From contig NC_003075.7 in NCBI RefSeq assembly GCF_000001735.4, positions 1,799,001 to 1,863,000 of the forward strand: a stretch of DNA of 64,000 nt. Direction: 5' to 3'. This document shows positions 10,638 to 21,379 of this stretch, one piece after another; position 1 is the first letter of the stretch, and the number at the start of each line of letters is the position of its first letter. The notes beneath the pieces were generated by a model. That model was not told where the DNA came from and searched no databases. It worked only from the letters and a program-made list of their open reading frames with translations. Source of the DNA: Arabidopsis thaliana. Its lineage: Eukaryota; Streptophyta; Magnoliopsida; Brassicales; Brassicaceae. The translations under genes were made by a program, and so were the position numbers.

Positions 10638-12315
10638 CAGGCAGCCATTGACGACCAACTCCGTTCATTCTTCGACTGAGGTAAGCGCCTCACTTCACCA
10701 TTGTATTATATCATCTCTTGCGATTTGTTCTTTATTTTGTTTTTGTGATTGGATTTGTCCTGAATACTCTTTTCCAAGTTTATTCACACAGTGGACTATG
10801 TGATTTAAGTTTGGGGGAGGGCTCAGGAAGTGTGTGTTGCATTGTTTATATTCTTGAGTCTGCATTCATCTAAGGCATAGAAAAACAAAAAAAATTTGAA
10901 AAATTTCAGAAAATGATTTCACAAAAATAGTGTTCATGTAGTTGCATTACATTTAGGATCGAGTCTAGAGTGTTTCATTTAGGATTGTTGCATATGCATA
11001 GGGGATAATTATGATATAGCTTTGTAAGCATTTTGGTTCACCGGATAAACTCAGCCCTTGTTGCTAGTTGTCTGTTGCGTAGTCAATGAAATTGAAGTAA
11101 AACTAAACCATGCCTAGATTGCTCTACTCGACCACACTGTCATGATCTGATACCATTCCCTATCAATTTGAACCTGAATCCGATCTTTAATTATCATGTA
11201 TGCATCAAATTTGAACTCATGGATACCCTAAAATACTTGGATTTTCTTATTCATTTTGATCACTCTTGTTAATCCAAGTAGCTGACTCTCCTTATAAGAG
11301 CAGTTAACCCAAACCCAAACCTAGACTTTCTATCAAGCCCTATATCACTTGTGAGTGTTTGTGAGGTCTTATTCCGATTAAGCTTGGTAGAAAGTGTTAG
11401 GTTCGTAACGAAAGAGATAGTGTCTCATGTAGTTCTACTTCGCATTTTTTAGACTAGATAGGACTAGGTTGGCGCTTATACTTTGGGTTGGGATGTGTTT
11501 TAAAAAAAAAAAGGGTTGATTTATTGATGAGAAAAGGTAAAAGACTCTAGGTGAAGTAACCTAAAGAAGCAGAAAAAGTCTAGTAAAGGTTTTGAGATTT
11601 GTAAAGAAAAGAAAGAGTTCTTGTTAGCTATTGAAGATGGGATAAAGCCCTCACTTTTAAAATTTTAAAAACAGGAACCTTAGTTGTTAAAGAAATCCAA
11701 ATCCGCTAGATGTATCAAAGTGTTGAGAAAGCTTCTCTTAGAGTTAAGAGAAAAGAAAAGAATGATTAGAAACAAGGCTTAAAAGATTCATGAATGCAAA
11801 GGGTAGAGTTAGGTTCTTATATTGGGATTGGAGATGGGATTACCATTAGAGCTTCATTGGTTATACTCTAGGTAGATGGGATCTTATCTCTGTATGCATA
11901 GCTTGGGACTTACCTTTACCATTCTACTAAAGCTTAATCATTTTTTAGAGATCCCCTGTTACTGAAACTTATTCTGTAAGGGACCATCTTTGTCTCTTGA
12001 CCTTTACCTTAGCCAACTGAGTTCATTGATGATGCATTGCTTGATTCACATTCCAGAACTAATTAATGTTAAAGGGATTGGTAGATTTGAGAACATGTGT
12101 AGGTCGAGCATAAGAGTCGGATTGATTGATAATAATGCATGGCTAACGTTTTTGAGTAGAATTCGATAATGTCGCAGCTTAGAACTATCAACTTGGACAA
12201 TGATTTCATCTGGTTTATCTGGTGCTTTGGCTTTGAGTCCCCGCTTTCAAACCTCACCTCCAGCTTGTTCTTGATTGTTTGCTTGAGGGCAAGCAAAGAC
12301 TAAGTTTGGGGGAGT
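10638..12315 (+). other. Athila copy 1 non-coding tail with internal and terminal polypurine tracts
   Basis: About 1.7 kb without a credible gene. It holds AAGTTTGGGGGAGG at 10807-10820 and the terminal polypurine tract AAGTTTGGGGGAG at 12302-12314, directly before the LTR. The sequence near 10860-11000 (CATAGAAAAA, ATGATTTCACAAAAA, GCATAGGGGATAAT) is recognisably shared with copy 2 around 28840-28980 on the minus strand, so this tail is conserved between subfamilies. Confidence 0.75.
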
Positions 12316-13997
12316 TGATAAGTGTGCATTTGACATGTTTTGAGCATCCATTTGTTATCATTGTTGCATCATATCACCACTGTTTTATACTATTTCTCAT
12401 CATTTGTCATCACTTTGCATGTTTAGGATAGTTTTGCATGCATGTTGCATATTTGTGTTGATTTCAGGTTATTTGGAGCTGTTGACGGGCTAATTGGAAG
12501 AAGCGGACCTGATCATGTCAAACCACTCGACCCCCAGGTCGAGTAGATGCTCCACGACATCAAAGGACCACTCGACCCCCTGGTCGAGTAGAAGACTTCA
12601 CCACTTGACCACCTGGCCGAATACCACCATGAGAGTCACTCAATCACTTCACTCGACCACCAGGTCGAGTATCATCACCTCCACCACCTGACCATCACTC
12701 GATCACACCACTCTACCAAGAAGTTGAGTATCACCATCACCATCACTCGACTACATACTCGATTGCCAGCTTCAGAGTCTTCTCCATTCCGCACTCAACC
12801 AGACACTCAAGCACAAGGAAGAAAAGAAGACTCCAGCTAATCACTCGACCACCCACTCGACCACCTGGGTCGAGTACTGTTCTTAATCCATCCCAATACT
12901 ACGTCGTTTTGAGTATTAGGGTTTCAGAAATATTTCGCTATAAGTAGCATGTACTTTACATTTTTGTTAATCTAAGTTTTATTCTTTAGACACTGTGTTC
13001 TTGACATTTTGTAATCCGGATTTCTCTTAATCTATTCAGTATTCAGCATTTGCTTTTGATTTTGTTTACTGTTGTTCATCCTGTTATCAACTTGCTATTA
13101 CTCTGTTGTTATCATGTTTTCATTCTATTCAACGTTTATGTTCTCTGCAATGATGTCTGAGTAGTGAATAGGTTTCTGAGGATGGGTTAGAGTAGTTTAG
13201 AATTCTCAGTATGCTAGGTGGTTGAGTTTGATTGATAGATCCCTTCTGGATTAATTGTTCTTAATGCCTATTGCTTTATGATCAACTAGAATTGGAGCCC
13301 AAACATTTTCGCGCCCAAAAGGTGTTCGATGAAATGTCTGAACCACTAATTCCAGAGATTTGTGGCCCTGTACCTAGGTATTGGTTGCAGGGAGCATTTT
13401 GGCTTTAACTTGTTGATTCGTAATAACTTTTAGGTTAGCTCTCGTCAATGGTTATTGAGTCTGGGACTAGTTTAACTTGAGGGTCTCTCTTGCGGTGGCA
13501 CTTAGATTTGGTTTTCGAACTTGTTGTCTAGGGATAATTTATTGAGCATGTCAATCACCTGTAAACTGAGGAAACAAAACTACTCAATTACCCCATCCTC
13601 GGAAATTTCTCAGCCAATTGATTTCTTTGGTTACTCTGTTGTTGTTTACTGTTACTCGACCTGATACTCGACCACCCAGTTGTCTGGCAACAGACTGTGC
13701 AGTCGAGTATCCCTCTTATATTTTTTGTCTGTTACTCGACCTGTCACTCGACAACACCCAGTGCTCTACAACGAGCTGTGTTGGTCGAGTGCTTTTACTA
13801 TTCTGCTTGAATTTCTGTTTTCTGCATGTTCACTTAGGACTGCTAGAGCACACAAAAAACTGTTATTGCTTGGCTTGACTTAGTGACTTCTGATCACATC
13901 TTGATTGTTAGTATCACACCTATTTGGATTGACAACCTTCAGTACTACAACGACATGATAATGCATTAGGATAATTGATCTTAAAAACCTATTATCA
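12316..13997 (+). repeat. Athila copy 1 3' LTR
   Basis: 1682 bases with inverted ends TGATAA...TTATCA, directly after the polypurine tract. A TATAAGTA box at 12939-12946 lies in a stretch (from about 12898) that is repeated nearly unchanged at 16747, which confirms it as an LTR. ACTCGACC motifs occur before and after the box. The five bases after the LTR are AGTAC, a possible target-site copy; the matching 5' flank is lost with the 5' LTR. Confidence 0.85.
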
Positions 13998-14008
13998 AGT
14001 ACGCCGAT

Positions 14009-15106
14009 ATGAAGGGAGCTTCGATAGAGGAGGGGGATGCTAATCAAAATATGGATGAAGTTGAGGATGTAAATGCAGAGGAGGATACAAATGAAAAGAA
14101 GGATGAAGACGAGATGTCCAGATTTGATTGTTTCGATGACACTGATGGAGCGAGTGACGGGGATGAAGAGTCTAGTGTGTGCACAACGTATTTGAAGATC
14201 AAAACCAGTGTGGATTTGATAATGGAAATGGTGACAATTTGTTTGAACTATGGGAAAGTTCATCAGGATGACAACAAGTTTATAGTAGAAAAAATGAGTT
14301 TGTGAACCTTGATTTTGGTTCTGTAGTAGATTTAGAAGTTGGTCAAAATATTTGATTCAAAAGATGATTTCAGAAGTTTGACTTCAATGTTGGTCGATCA
14401 ACCCTGGAGTTGTATACTATCAAATGATGGGTGCCCGGTTGTAAATGGAGAGTTCGAGCGACACCCACAGGGGTTGGTTCATGTTTTGAAATTCGGGTCT
14501 ATATATCAGACCATACATGCTCTGTGACAGCGCGTTCTAATCGAGCGCGTCAAGCTACTCATGCTATATTAGGACAGATTTACAAGGAATCTGTTGGTGG
14601 TGTTCGAGCTGGTGTTCAACCTGTTCATGTTGCAGATGCTCTAAACCTATGTTATGGCATTAAAGTAAAGCTAAATAGGTATATAGTATTACATACTAGC
14701 ACTTATATAGATTTCTCTTATGTCTCATGCCTTATTATTTATATATATATAGGTTAATTATTGGATGTCACATCGTACACTTAAGTTTGCGAGGCATTTA
14801 GTTAGGGGAAGAGATGAATCTGAATATGACCAACTACCATCTTACTTATATATGATAAGAAAAGCATTGCATTTAAGTAGGCTTGAAGTAGATGTGTTAG
14901 ATAGATTCAAGTATGTTTTCATTGCATTTGGTGCAAGCATTGATGGATTCCCATTTATTAGAAAAGTAATTGTGGTGGACGAGATATTTTTGAAAGGGAA
15001 ATACTTGGGTACGCTATTATTAGCAACAACCCAAGATGAAAATTTCAATATATTTCCTTTAGCTTTTGCTATTGTTGACACTAAGAACGATGCGTCGTGT
15101 GAGTGG
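14009..15106 (+). pseudogene. VANDAL-type MULE transposase, 5' part (vanA-like)
   Basis: N-terminal part of a Mutator-like transposase, which would bind and excise its own transposon in the nucleus. The first frame is an acidic region (EEGDANQNMDEVEDVNAEED). After frameshifts near 14300-14440 come the MuDR N-terminal block (WRVRATPTG, CFEIRVYISDHTCSVTARSN), an intron around 14675-14755, then HRTLKFARHLVRG and the start of the MULE core (RFKYVFIAFGASIDGFPFIR, VIVVDEIFLKGKYLGTLLLA, NIFPLAFAIVDTKNDASCEW). The first catalytic Asp lies in VVDEIF. The frame is cut at 15106 by a gypsy insertion and resumes at 20324. Motif wording matches VANDAL-class MULEs. Frameshifts make it a pseudogene even without the insertion. 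Confidence 0.85.
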
Positions 15107-16746
15107 TGATATAGCTCAAATTGTCTTAAGCTTACTCCCTCAAATAGGAGATCGTCGTTAGCACTTAAGGGTCAAATTCCACTGAGCTCTCGATGTTCAC
15201 ACAATAAACTTGTGATGATTTTAATTAAGCTAGACAAAGTATATTAATGTAAAGACAATAAAGCAAGTAAATGAGTTGTAGATTCAAGTGATTAAAGAGT
15301 CGGGTCTAAGGAATTATCTAGGGAGATAGATAAATTGTAGATCTAGCTAATATTAGGATTGTTATCGCAACGTTCTCGAACTCAAACTATGATTTTAGAG
15401 TAACCGTTGGTGTTCCATGAAACTCTCTATACTTAGAGCTAACATAACCGGAGAAGCCGAGAAATGCTATACTAAAGCATGCATTATTATCAAGTTTGAT
15501 AAGTTCACCTAGTATCTAAACCAGAGCCCTTCTATGAGCCTACATGTTCTTTCTTAAATGCCTAGGCTCGTCTATGATAGTTCATATAATAAGTACCTAT
15601 GGTGGTATACCTATTATCTAATATAAAGTAGTAGGTGATCAATCTAAAACTAGCAATAAGAATAATCAAGATGAAGAATTCTAAAAATAATCCTTAGGGT
15701 TTTCGATCTACTAATCCAACTAAATCCCTTTTGGGACTCCTTAAACCCAACAAGGTGATTACTCAGACATGATAACTAGTCCTGGGAGTTCGGCCTAAAC
15801 CGATCAAACCGAACCGAGTAACCCCAAATTTTTGGTTATCGGCACAAATCGAAGAAAGAAGACAAAACCGAACAGAAAAATTAATTTTGGCAATCAGATG
15901 TCGGCTCGGGTCAGTTCGGTACTCGAACCGATCGGGTTAATTCGGTTTAGTAGCTTATTAAGCAGACCTATATAAATTCTAACCAACCCTAATTTTTATA
16001 TCTCTTTCTCTTCGCCTCCGCCTCCGCCTCATGCAATTTACAGACAAAAAAAGCTTTCATCGTTCTTCTCATCAATTCACCTTCATCTCATCTCTGATCT
16101 AGACATCTAGACATCATCTCATCTCTTCTCTTTCCTCATTTCATAGTGATCGACACTTCTACTTCTTCTTACCCTTGCCATCTCAGAAATTCAAGCCACA
16201 ATCAAGGAAATGATGCATAGTCATGATGATCTCCATGTCCATGGCATCAATCCTTCAAGCCGCCACATGTTCTATCCTTGCCGTAGAAGGTCGGACGTGG
16301 GATCAAACGTCGAACATCACTGCCGCCGTCACGTCCTCATGAGCAGTTTTAGTTGAAAACCCTAAATTTAAATGGGCTATGTTACTTTGTTTTTAAGGTG
16401 GGCTAGGGTTTTTATTTAGTTTGGCCCATCAATGTTTTTGGTTATAATTGTAATTTTGAGCCCATTATCTAATATTTTGGTTAATTCGGTTCGAATTGAC
16501 CGAATTAGAAACAACATTTGTTCAATTCAAAAGTGATTTTAATCCCTATAACCAAACCGAAAAATCTGAGATCCGAACCAACCCGAACCAAATTTTACTT
16601 CGGTTCAATAAAGAAGAATTTTAGAAATCCAAAAAACCGGAAAACCGATTAAACTGAACTGATTAAACCGACATAACCGAACTCGCAGGACTAATGATAA
16701 CAGAAACACATATCATAATCTGAATAAGAAATCAATAATAGCAAGT
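15107..16746 (-). repeat. 3' LTR (element sense) of the minus gypsy element, interrupted and truncated
   Basis: Aligns with 19206 onward: both start TGATATAGCTCAAATTG and run in parallel until AATAATAGCAAG at 16746. About six differences in the first 145 bases. It has a 75-base stretch around 15525-15595 that the other copy lacks, and contains the hAT-like insertion 15777-16693. The remaining several hundred bases of LTR are missing after 16746. Confidence 0.88.
15777..16693. mobile_element. Non-autonomous hAT-like DNA transposon
   Basis: 917 bases with 17-base terminal inverted repeats, TAGTCCTGGGAGTTCGG at the left and its complement at the right with one mismatch. It is flanked by a perfect 8-bp duplication ATGATAAC (15769-15776 and 16694-16701). 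The homologous LTR at 19779-19790 has ATGATAAC only once, so the empty site is present in the window. An 8-bp duplication points to the hAT superfamily. The interior is rich in GGTTCGG/CCGAACC and codes for nothing recognisable, so it depends on a transposase from elsewhere. Confidence 0.9.
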
Positions 16747-17882
16747 ACTACGTCGTTTTGAGTATTAGGGTTTCAGAAATATTTCGCTATAAGTAGCATG
16801 TACTTTACATTTTTGTTAATCTAAGTTTTATTCTTCAGACACTGTGTTCTTGACATTTTGTAATCCGGATTTCTCTTAATCTATTCAGTATTCAGCATTT
16901 GCTTTTGATTTTGTTTACTGTTGTTCATCCTGTTATCATCTTGCTATTACTCTGTTGCTATGATGTTTTCATTCATGTCATCGTTTATGTTTTCTGCAAT
17001 GTTGTCTCAGTAGTGACTAGGTTTTTAAGGATGGGTTAGAGTAGTTTAGAATTCTAGGTCTATTAGGTGGTTGAGTTTGATTTCTAGATCCCTTCTGGAT
17101 TAGTTTTTCTTAATGCCTATTGCTTTCTGATCAACTGGAATTTGAGCCCAGACATTTCCGCACCCAAAAGGTGTTCGATGAAATGCCTGAACCACTAATT
17201 CTAGAGATCCGTGGCTCTGTACCAAGGTACTGGTCACAGGGAGCGTTTTGGCTTTGACTTGTTGATTCGTAATGCCTGTTAGGTTAGCTCTCGCCAATGG
17301 TGATTGAGTTTGGGAGTAGTTTAACTTGAGGGTCTCTGTTGCGGTGGCACTAGATTTGGTTATTGAACATGTTGTCTACGGATAGTTTATTGAGCATGTT
17401 AATCACCTGTAGACTGAGGAAACTAACTACTCAATTACCCCATCCTCGGGAATTTCTCATCCAATTGATTTCTTTGTCTACACTGCTATCGTTTACTTGC
17501 TCTTGCTGCTCGTTGTTCGATTTTTGCATTTTTCGCCTATATCACTCTAATACTCGACTACCCAATTGTCTGGCAACAGACTGTGCAGTCGAGTATTCCT
17601 AGTACATTTTCTGTCTGTTACTCGACTTGTCACTCGCCAACACTAGTGCTTGGCAACAAGCTGTGTTGGTCGAGTGTTTTAATTGTTTCTTCTTGAATTT
17701 CTGCTTCCTACATGTTCACTTAGGCCTGCTAGAAACCCCAAAACCTGTTATTGCTTGGCTTGACTCTGTGAACTCTGATTGCATTTTGATTGTTAGCATC
17801 ACACCCATCTGGATTGGCAACCTTCAGTACTACAACGACATGATAGTGCTTTAGGTTAATTGATCTTAAAAATCTACTATCA
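16747..17882 (+). repeat. Athila LTR fragment (5'-truncated)
   Basis: Near-identical to 12898-13997 of the Athila copy 1 LTR, starting at ACTACGTCGTTTTGAG and ending with the LTR terminus (TACTATCA). The first 580 or so bases of the LTR are absent. It lies in plus orientation between the truncated LTR of the minus gypsy element and that element's interior, so it probably marks an Athila insertion followed by a deletion that removed its body and part of the host LTR. Confidence 0.85.
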
Positions 17883-17916
17883 TCAAACGTCAACACTGGC
17901 ATGTCTGTGTGGTGTT

Positions 17917-18069
17917 GGTGTCGATCGACATGAGGTGGGTGTTGTTCGACACCATCGGGAAGAAGTTCCTCCTCCTTTGGGAAATTATCGATTCCACTCG
18001 ACAAAGGCAAAACAGAGTAGTCAAGATCAATTGGTGTCGATCGACACCCTTATGTATCGATCGACACTA
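17917..18069. repeat. GGTGTCGATCGACACC palindromes, cluster 1
   Basis: One perfect 16-base palindrome GGTGTCGATCGACACC at 18033-18048, with close copies at 17917-17932 and 18052-18069 and a half site at about 17944. More copies of the consensus GGTGTCGNTCGACACC lie at 18995, 19017, 20094 and 20116, all inside the minus gypsy element. Confidence 0.85.
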
Positions 18070-18084
18070 AGGTTTTTTCTGCAA

Positions 18085-18318
18085 CTAGACGAGATGAAGT
18101 CTTTTCTGAAAGTTCTCGCTGAAGGATCGTCTTGGGTTGCTTCCATTGTGTAATGTGACTGCATTGACAGATGATGTTGTAGAAGAAGACACAGATATAT
18201 GAGATCTCAGATTGTTGATCTTCCCATTAAGATATGTGTAAAGAGAATCAAACTTGCCATTAAACTCAACCACGAGCTTTGTGTGTCCCTCAAAAATCTG
18301 CGCAATCATGGATTCCAT
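18085..18318 (-). pseudogene. Gypsy gag C-terminal remnant
   Basis: Encodes MESMIAQIFEGHTKLVVEFN followed by a helical stretch, resembling the short helical region between gag and protease in Athila/Tat-type elements (compare the [14 protein letters not shown] stretch in copy 1). It follows the gag core at 18527-18865 in element sense. No zinc knuckle or protease is visible downstream before the Athila LTR fragment. Identity rests on position and general character. Confidence 0.5.
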
Positions 18319-18526
18319 TCGGCTGTCTAAGGTGGGTGGAGGGGCTTGGATAGGAGCAGAAATTGATGATTACAACATTGGTGATGAGGAGTAATGCTTC
18401 ACTAGTAGTTCTTGTCATGAAGTTACAGTAGCTTGCTGCATCGAGTTGATTCCGGTATGGCTTAGCTATCCCTTTGTAGAATATATTGATGAGTTGGCTC
18501 TCTTGGAAACCATGTTGGGGGCATTG

Positions 18527-18865
18527 TCACTGATAAGATCTGTAGCGGAGCCATGCTGCTCTAAGGGACTCGGTTGGAGCTTGAGTGAACGAAGAGATTT
18601 GTAAACGAAGTGCCTCTGTCACGGATTCATCGAAGAAGTGATTCATGAAGGCGTTCTTTGTATCAGTCCAATTTGTTAGTGAGCCTGGTTCTAGTTGACG
18701 CAACCATGATGTTCCTCTGCCCGCGAGAGAGTGGGAGAAGAGTTTGCAAAGAAGGTAATCAGCTGGTACACCTTCTGCTTTGATAAAGGACATTATGTCT
18801 TCTAAGACTTCCAAATGTTCTAATGATGATTCATCGGGAGCTCCTTTAAACTTTCCTCTTGACAC
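18527..18865 (-). pseudogene. Ty3/gypsy gag (retrotransposon gag core)
   Basis: Gag would form the particle shell. The frame shows the plant retrotransposon gag core: ESSLEHLEVLEDIMSFIKAE, YLLCKLFSHSLAGRGTSWLR, LTNWTDTKNAFMNHFFDES, RLQISSFTQAPTESLRAAWL. It ends at a TGA (18527-18529) after RYRSYQ; translating on gives QCPQHGFQ, where family members have RxCPHHGF, so CGA became TGA. The N-terminal start and remaining pol are absent or decayed. It lies 340 bases downstream of the PBS in element sense. Confidence 0.8.
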
Positions 18866-19188
18866 AAGATCATAATAGGCAGGGTATATATCAAAGTCTT
18901 CTCTTTCAAATGGTGGTAGCTTGATTCTGATCGGTTGGTGTAGAAAAGATCAGTTCTGCTAAGGTCACCTATTGTACCCTGTCAGTTCTACAGAGGGTGT
19001 CAATCGACACCCAGATGGTGTCGGTCGACACTATCATTGAATTCTAACATAGAAACGTGTAACAAAATCTGAAGGTACCTGAAACATAAGAAAAAAAAAA
19101 GAAAAAAAAAACTGAATTAGTAATGAAAGAAAAGAAAAGTCTAGACTTAAATCGACACCTACTCTAATGGTGAAGCAAAGAGAACTTC

Positions 19189-19202
19189 GACAATGGCACC
19201 AA
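19189..19202 (-). other. Primer binding site of the minus gypsy element (decayed)
   Basis: Read on the minus strand, TGGTGCCATTGTCG follows the LTR end (AATT spacer). The intact Athila copy 2 has TGGCGCCGTTGCC at the same place, which pairs with the 3' end of a tRNA of the Asp type. The three differences within the shared 13 bases are all C/T or G/A transitions. Confidence 0.75.
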
Positions 19203-19205
19203 ATT

Positions 19206-19951
19206 TGATATAGCTCAAATTGCCTTAAGCTTACTCCCTCAAATAAGAGATCGTCATTAGCACTTAAGGGTCAAATTCCACTGAGCTCTTGATGTTCAAA
19301 CAATAAAGTTATGATGATTTTAATTAAGCTAGACAAAGTATATTAATGTAAAGACAATAAAGCAAGTAAATGAGTTGTAGATTCAAGTGATTAAAGCGTC
19401 AGGTTTAAGGAATTATCTCGAGAGATTGATAAATTGTAGATTTAGCTAATATTAGGATTGTCATCGCACTGTTCTCGAACTCAAACTATGATTTTAGAGT
19501 AACCGGTGGTGTTCCGTAAAACTCTCTATACTTAAAGCTAAGATAACCGGAGAAGCCGAGAGATCCTATACTAAAGCATGCATTATTATCAAGTTTGATT
19601 ATTTCACCTAGTATCTAAACTAACAAGTACCTATGGTGGGTAACCTATTATCTAATATCAAGTTGTAGGTGATCAATCAAGATGAAGAATTCTAAGAATA
19701 ATCTTAAGGGGTTTTCGATCTACTAATCCATCTAAATCCCTATTGAGACTCCTTAAACCCAACAAGGTGATTACTTAGACATGATAACAGAAACACAAAT
19801 CATAATCTCAATAAGAAATCAATAATAGCAAGAGAAAGTGTAAAGAAGATCTCTCCAAAGGAGTCTCCACAGGTTTTGCTCCCAAAAATACAAAAGAGAT
19901 AAGGAGAATAGCCTCTCCAAGCTTAGTGTCTAAAAATTGACCTAAAAACTA

Positions 19952-19984
<33 letters not shown>

Positions 19985-20323
19985 GTCTGAAAAACGTGTT
20001 GGGCCTTCATTAAACATAGGAGAAAGTTCTGGGACGGATTTGAAAATCTTCTAAACTTCAATAAGTTACGTCTTCCAATTGCCGTCAGGTATTGGTGTCG
20101 CTCGACACCAGGGGTGGTGTCGTTCGACACCTACGCGCTTTTTAGTTTCCGGATTTCTTCACCAGCATGAATTCTATGTTTTCCTCCAGAATGCTCCATT
20201 ATCTCCAAATGAATCCCAAACATGTAAAGACCTGAACAGGACTAGAAAAGACTCTAAAAAAGAAATAGACTTAAAACATATACTTAAATCATAGCTAAAA
20301 GCAATAAAAATAAGGTTATATCA
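19206..20323 (-). repeat. 5' LTR (element sense) of the minus gypsy element
   Basis: 1118 bases from TGATATAGC to TATATCA. Its first 600 or so bases match 15107-16746. It has the empty site for the hAT-like element at about 19779. Two palindromic GGTGTCGNTCGACACC sites (20094 and 20116) and a long (TA)n run (19952-19984) lie in the half that is missing from the other LTR. Confidence 0.88.
19952..19984. repeat. (TA)n microsatellite
   Basis: Uninterrupted TA dinucleotides broken once by a C, inside the gypsy LTR. It could act as a TATA-like stretch but no other promoter evidence is seen. Confidence 0.8.
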
Positions 20324-21379
20324 ATGTGTTTTTAGACAACTAAGCGGTGTGATTCCGGATGATGATGGGCTAGCGATAATATCTTATAGGCATAATCTAA
20401 AGGGAAAGCTATAGGAAGTGTGTATCCTCTATCTAGCCGTGGTAGTTGCACATACCATTTACATAAGAATATTTTGCTTAGATTCAAGGGGAGTGAATCA
20501 TTTGGGTTAGTGAAGAAGGCAGCTACAGCTTTTCGGCTGTCAGACTTTAATGTTTTGTTTCAGCAGATCCATGAACTAAATCTAGAGCTACATAGCTATT
20601 TGGAAAGAGCTGATTTAAGTATGTTGAATAGGGTACACTTTTCGGGGGATAGATACAACTTCACAACGAGCAACAATGTTGAGACAATAAATAAAGTTCT
20701 TAGGCCCTACAGAAACTATCATATTGTTGCATTGCTTGATAAAGTGAGGATGATGCTAACCCGTTGATTTGCCGCTAGGCGTAAACAAGCCTGTGGAATG
20801 ACAACAACTCTGACTACTAGTGTTAAAAAACTATTACAGGTTCAAATTCTATTTAAACTCTCCATAATAGATAATCTTTCTACTTATGTTATTGAATGAC
20901 TCTCCTTTATATGTGGTCAGAGCCGCGTGTTAAGAGCTAGTATTCTAAAAGTACAAGAGATAGATCCTCATCAATACGAAGTGAGAAGCTCTTCAACAAT
21001 AAATGTTGTCAATCTATCCCAAAATAAATGTACGTGTCGTATGTTTGACCTTGAGAAGTTACCTTGCATTCATGCTCTCGCTTCTGTAGAAATGGCCAAA
21101 GTATCAAGGATCACAAAATGCCACCCCTACTACCGTAAAGACTACCTTTGCAACAGATATGACAAGTCGGTAATGTCACAAGAATCATGCACTTTGCCCG
21201 ACATCGTTTTGCAGAAAATATGTCACTCGCCTGACGTGAGGCCCCAACCTGGTAGGCCTAAAACAACAAGAGTGAAATCTGCATTAGAGGTTGCATTAGA
21301 TAGAAAAGGACCAAAAAAATTGCATGCGTGTTCCCAATATGGTAATGGTGGCCAAAATCGAACAACATGCAAAAACTAA
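20324..21379 (+). pseudogene. VANDAL-type MULE transposase, 3' part (vanA-like)
   Basis: Continuation of the transposase split at 15106. It opens with LSGVIPDDDGLAIISYRHNL; family members have SDRH here, so the second catalytic Asp has become Tyr. Then come STYHLHKNIL-like and GSESFGLVKKAATAFR blocks. TGA at 20765-20767 stands where the family has Trp (LTRWFA). An intron of about 80 bases (20840-20921) precedes the last exon, with the SWIM zinc finger CTCRMFDLEKLPCIHALA and a C-terminal PGRPKTTRVKSALEVA block plus CSQYGNGGQNRTTC, a decayed zinc-knuckle-like region. The stop is at 21377-21379. Loss of a catalytic residue and several nonsense codons show it is long dead. Confidence 0.88.

Larger units (their letters stand above)
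5764..13997 (+). mobile_element. Athila-type Ty3/gypsy element, copy 1 (5'-truncated, no RT/integrase)
   Basis: Plus-strand Athila-family element lacking its 5' LTR, PBS and most of gag. Order: gag C-terminal remnant (5764-6054), protease (6058-7300), a repeat-rich leader (7300-8750), Athila ORF1-type gene (8754-10637), a 1.7-kb non-coding tail, polypurine tract (12302-12314) and 3' LTR (12316-13997). There is no reverse transcriptase, RNase H or integrase between protease and ORF1. Copy 2 at 25886-36645 shows the same arrangement, so the loss is probably a property of the lineage rather than a random deletion. The LTR has TGATAA...TTATCA ends. Confidence 0.88.
15107..20323 (-). mobile_element. 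Minus-strand Ty3/gypsy element inserted in the MULE transposase
   Basis: Element with inverted ends TGATATA...TATATCA at both outer borders. In its own sense the 5' LTR is 19206-20323, the PBS 19189-19202, gag remnants lie at 18085-18865, and the 3' LTR is at 15107-16746. Most of pol is missing. The 3' LTR contains a hAT-like element and is cut off at 16746 by an Athila LTR fragment. The flanks (AGTGG and ATGTG) are not a perfect 5-bp duplication. The MULE frame ends in DASCEW before the insertion and continues with an LSGVIPDDDGLAII block after it, which proves the insertion site. Confidence 0.88.

Noticed and set aside
15102-20328. 5-bp target duplication of the minus gypsy element
   Set aside because: The flanks AGTGG and ATGTG differ at two of five positions; insertion is shown instead by the split transposase frame.
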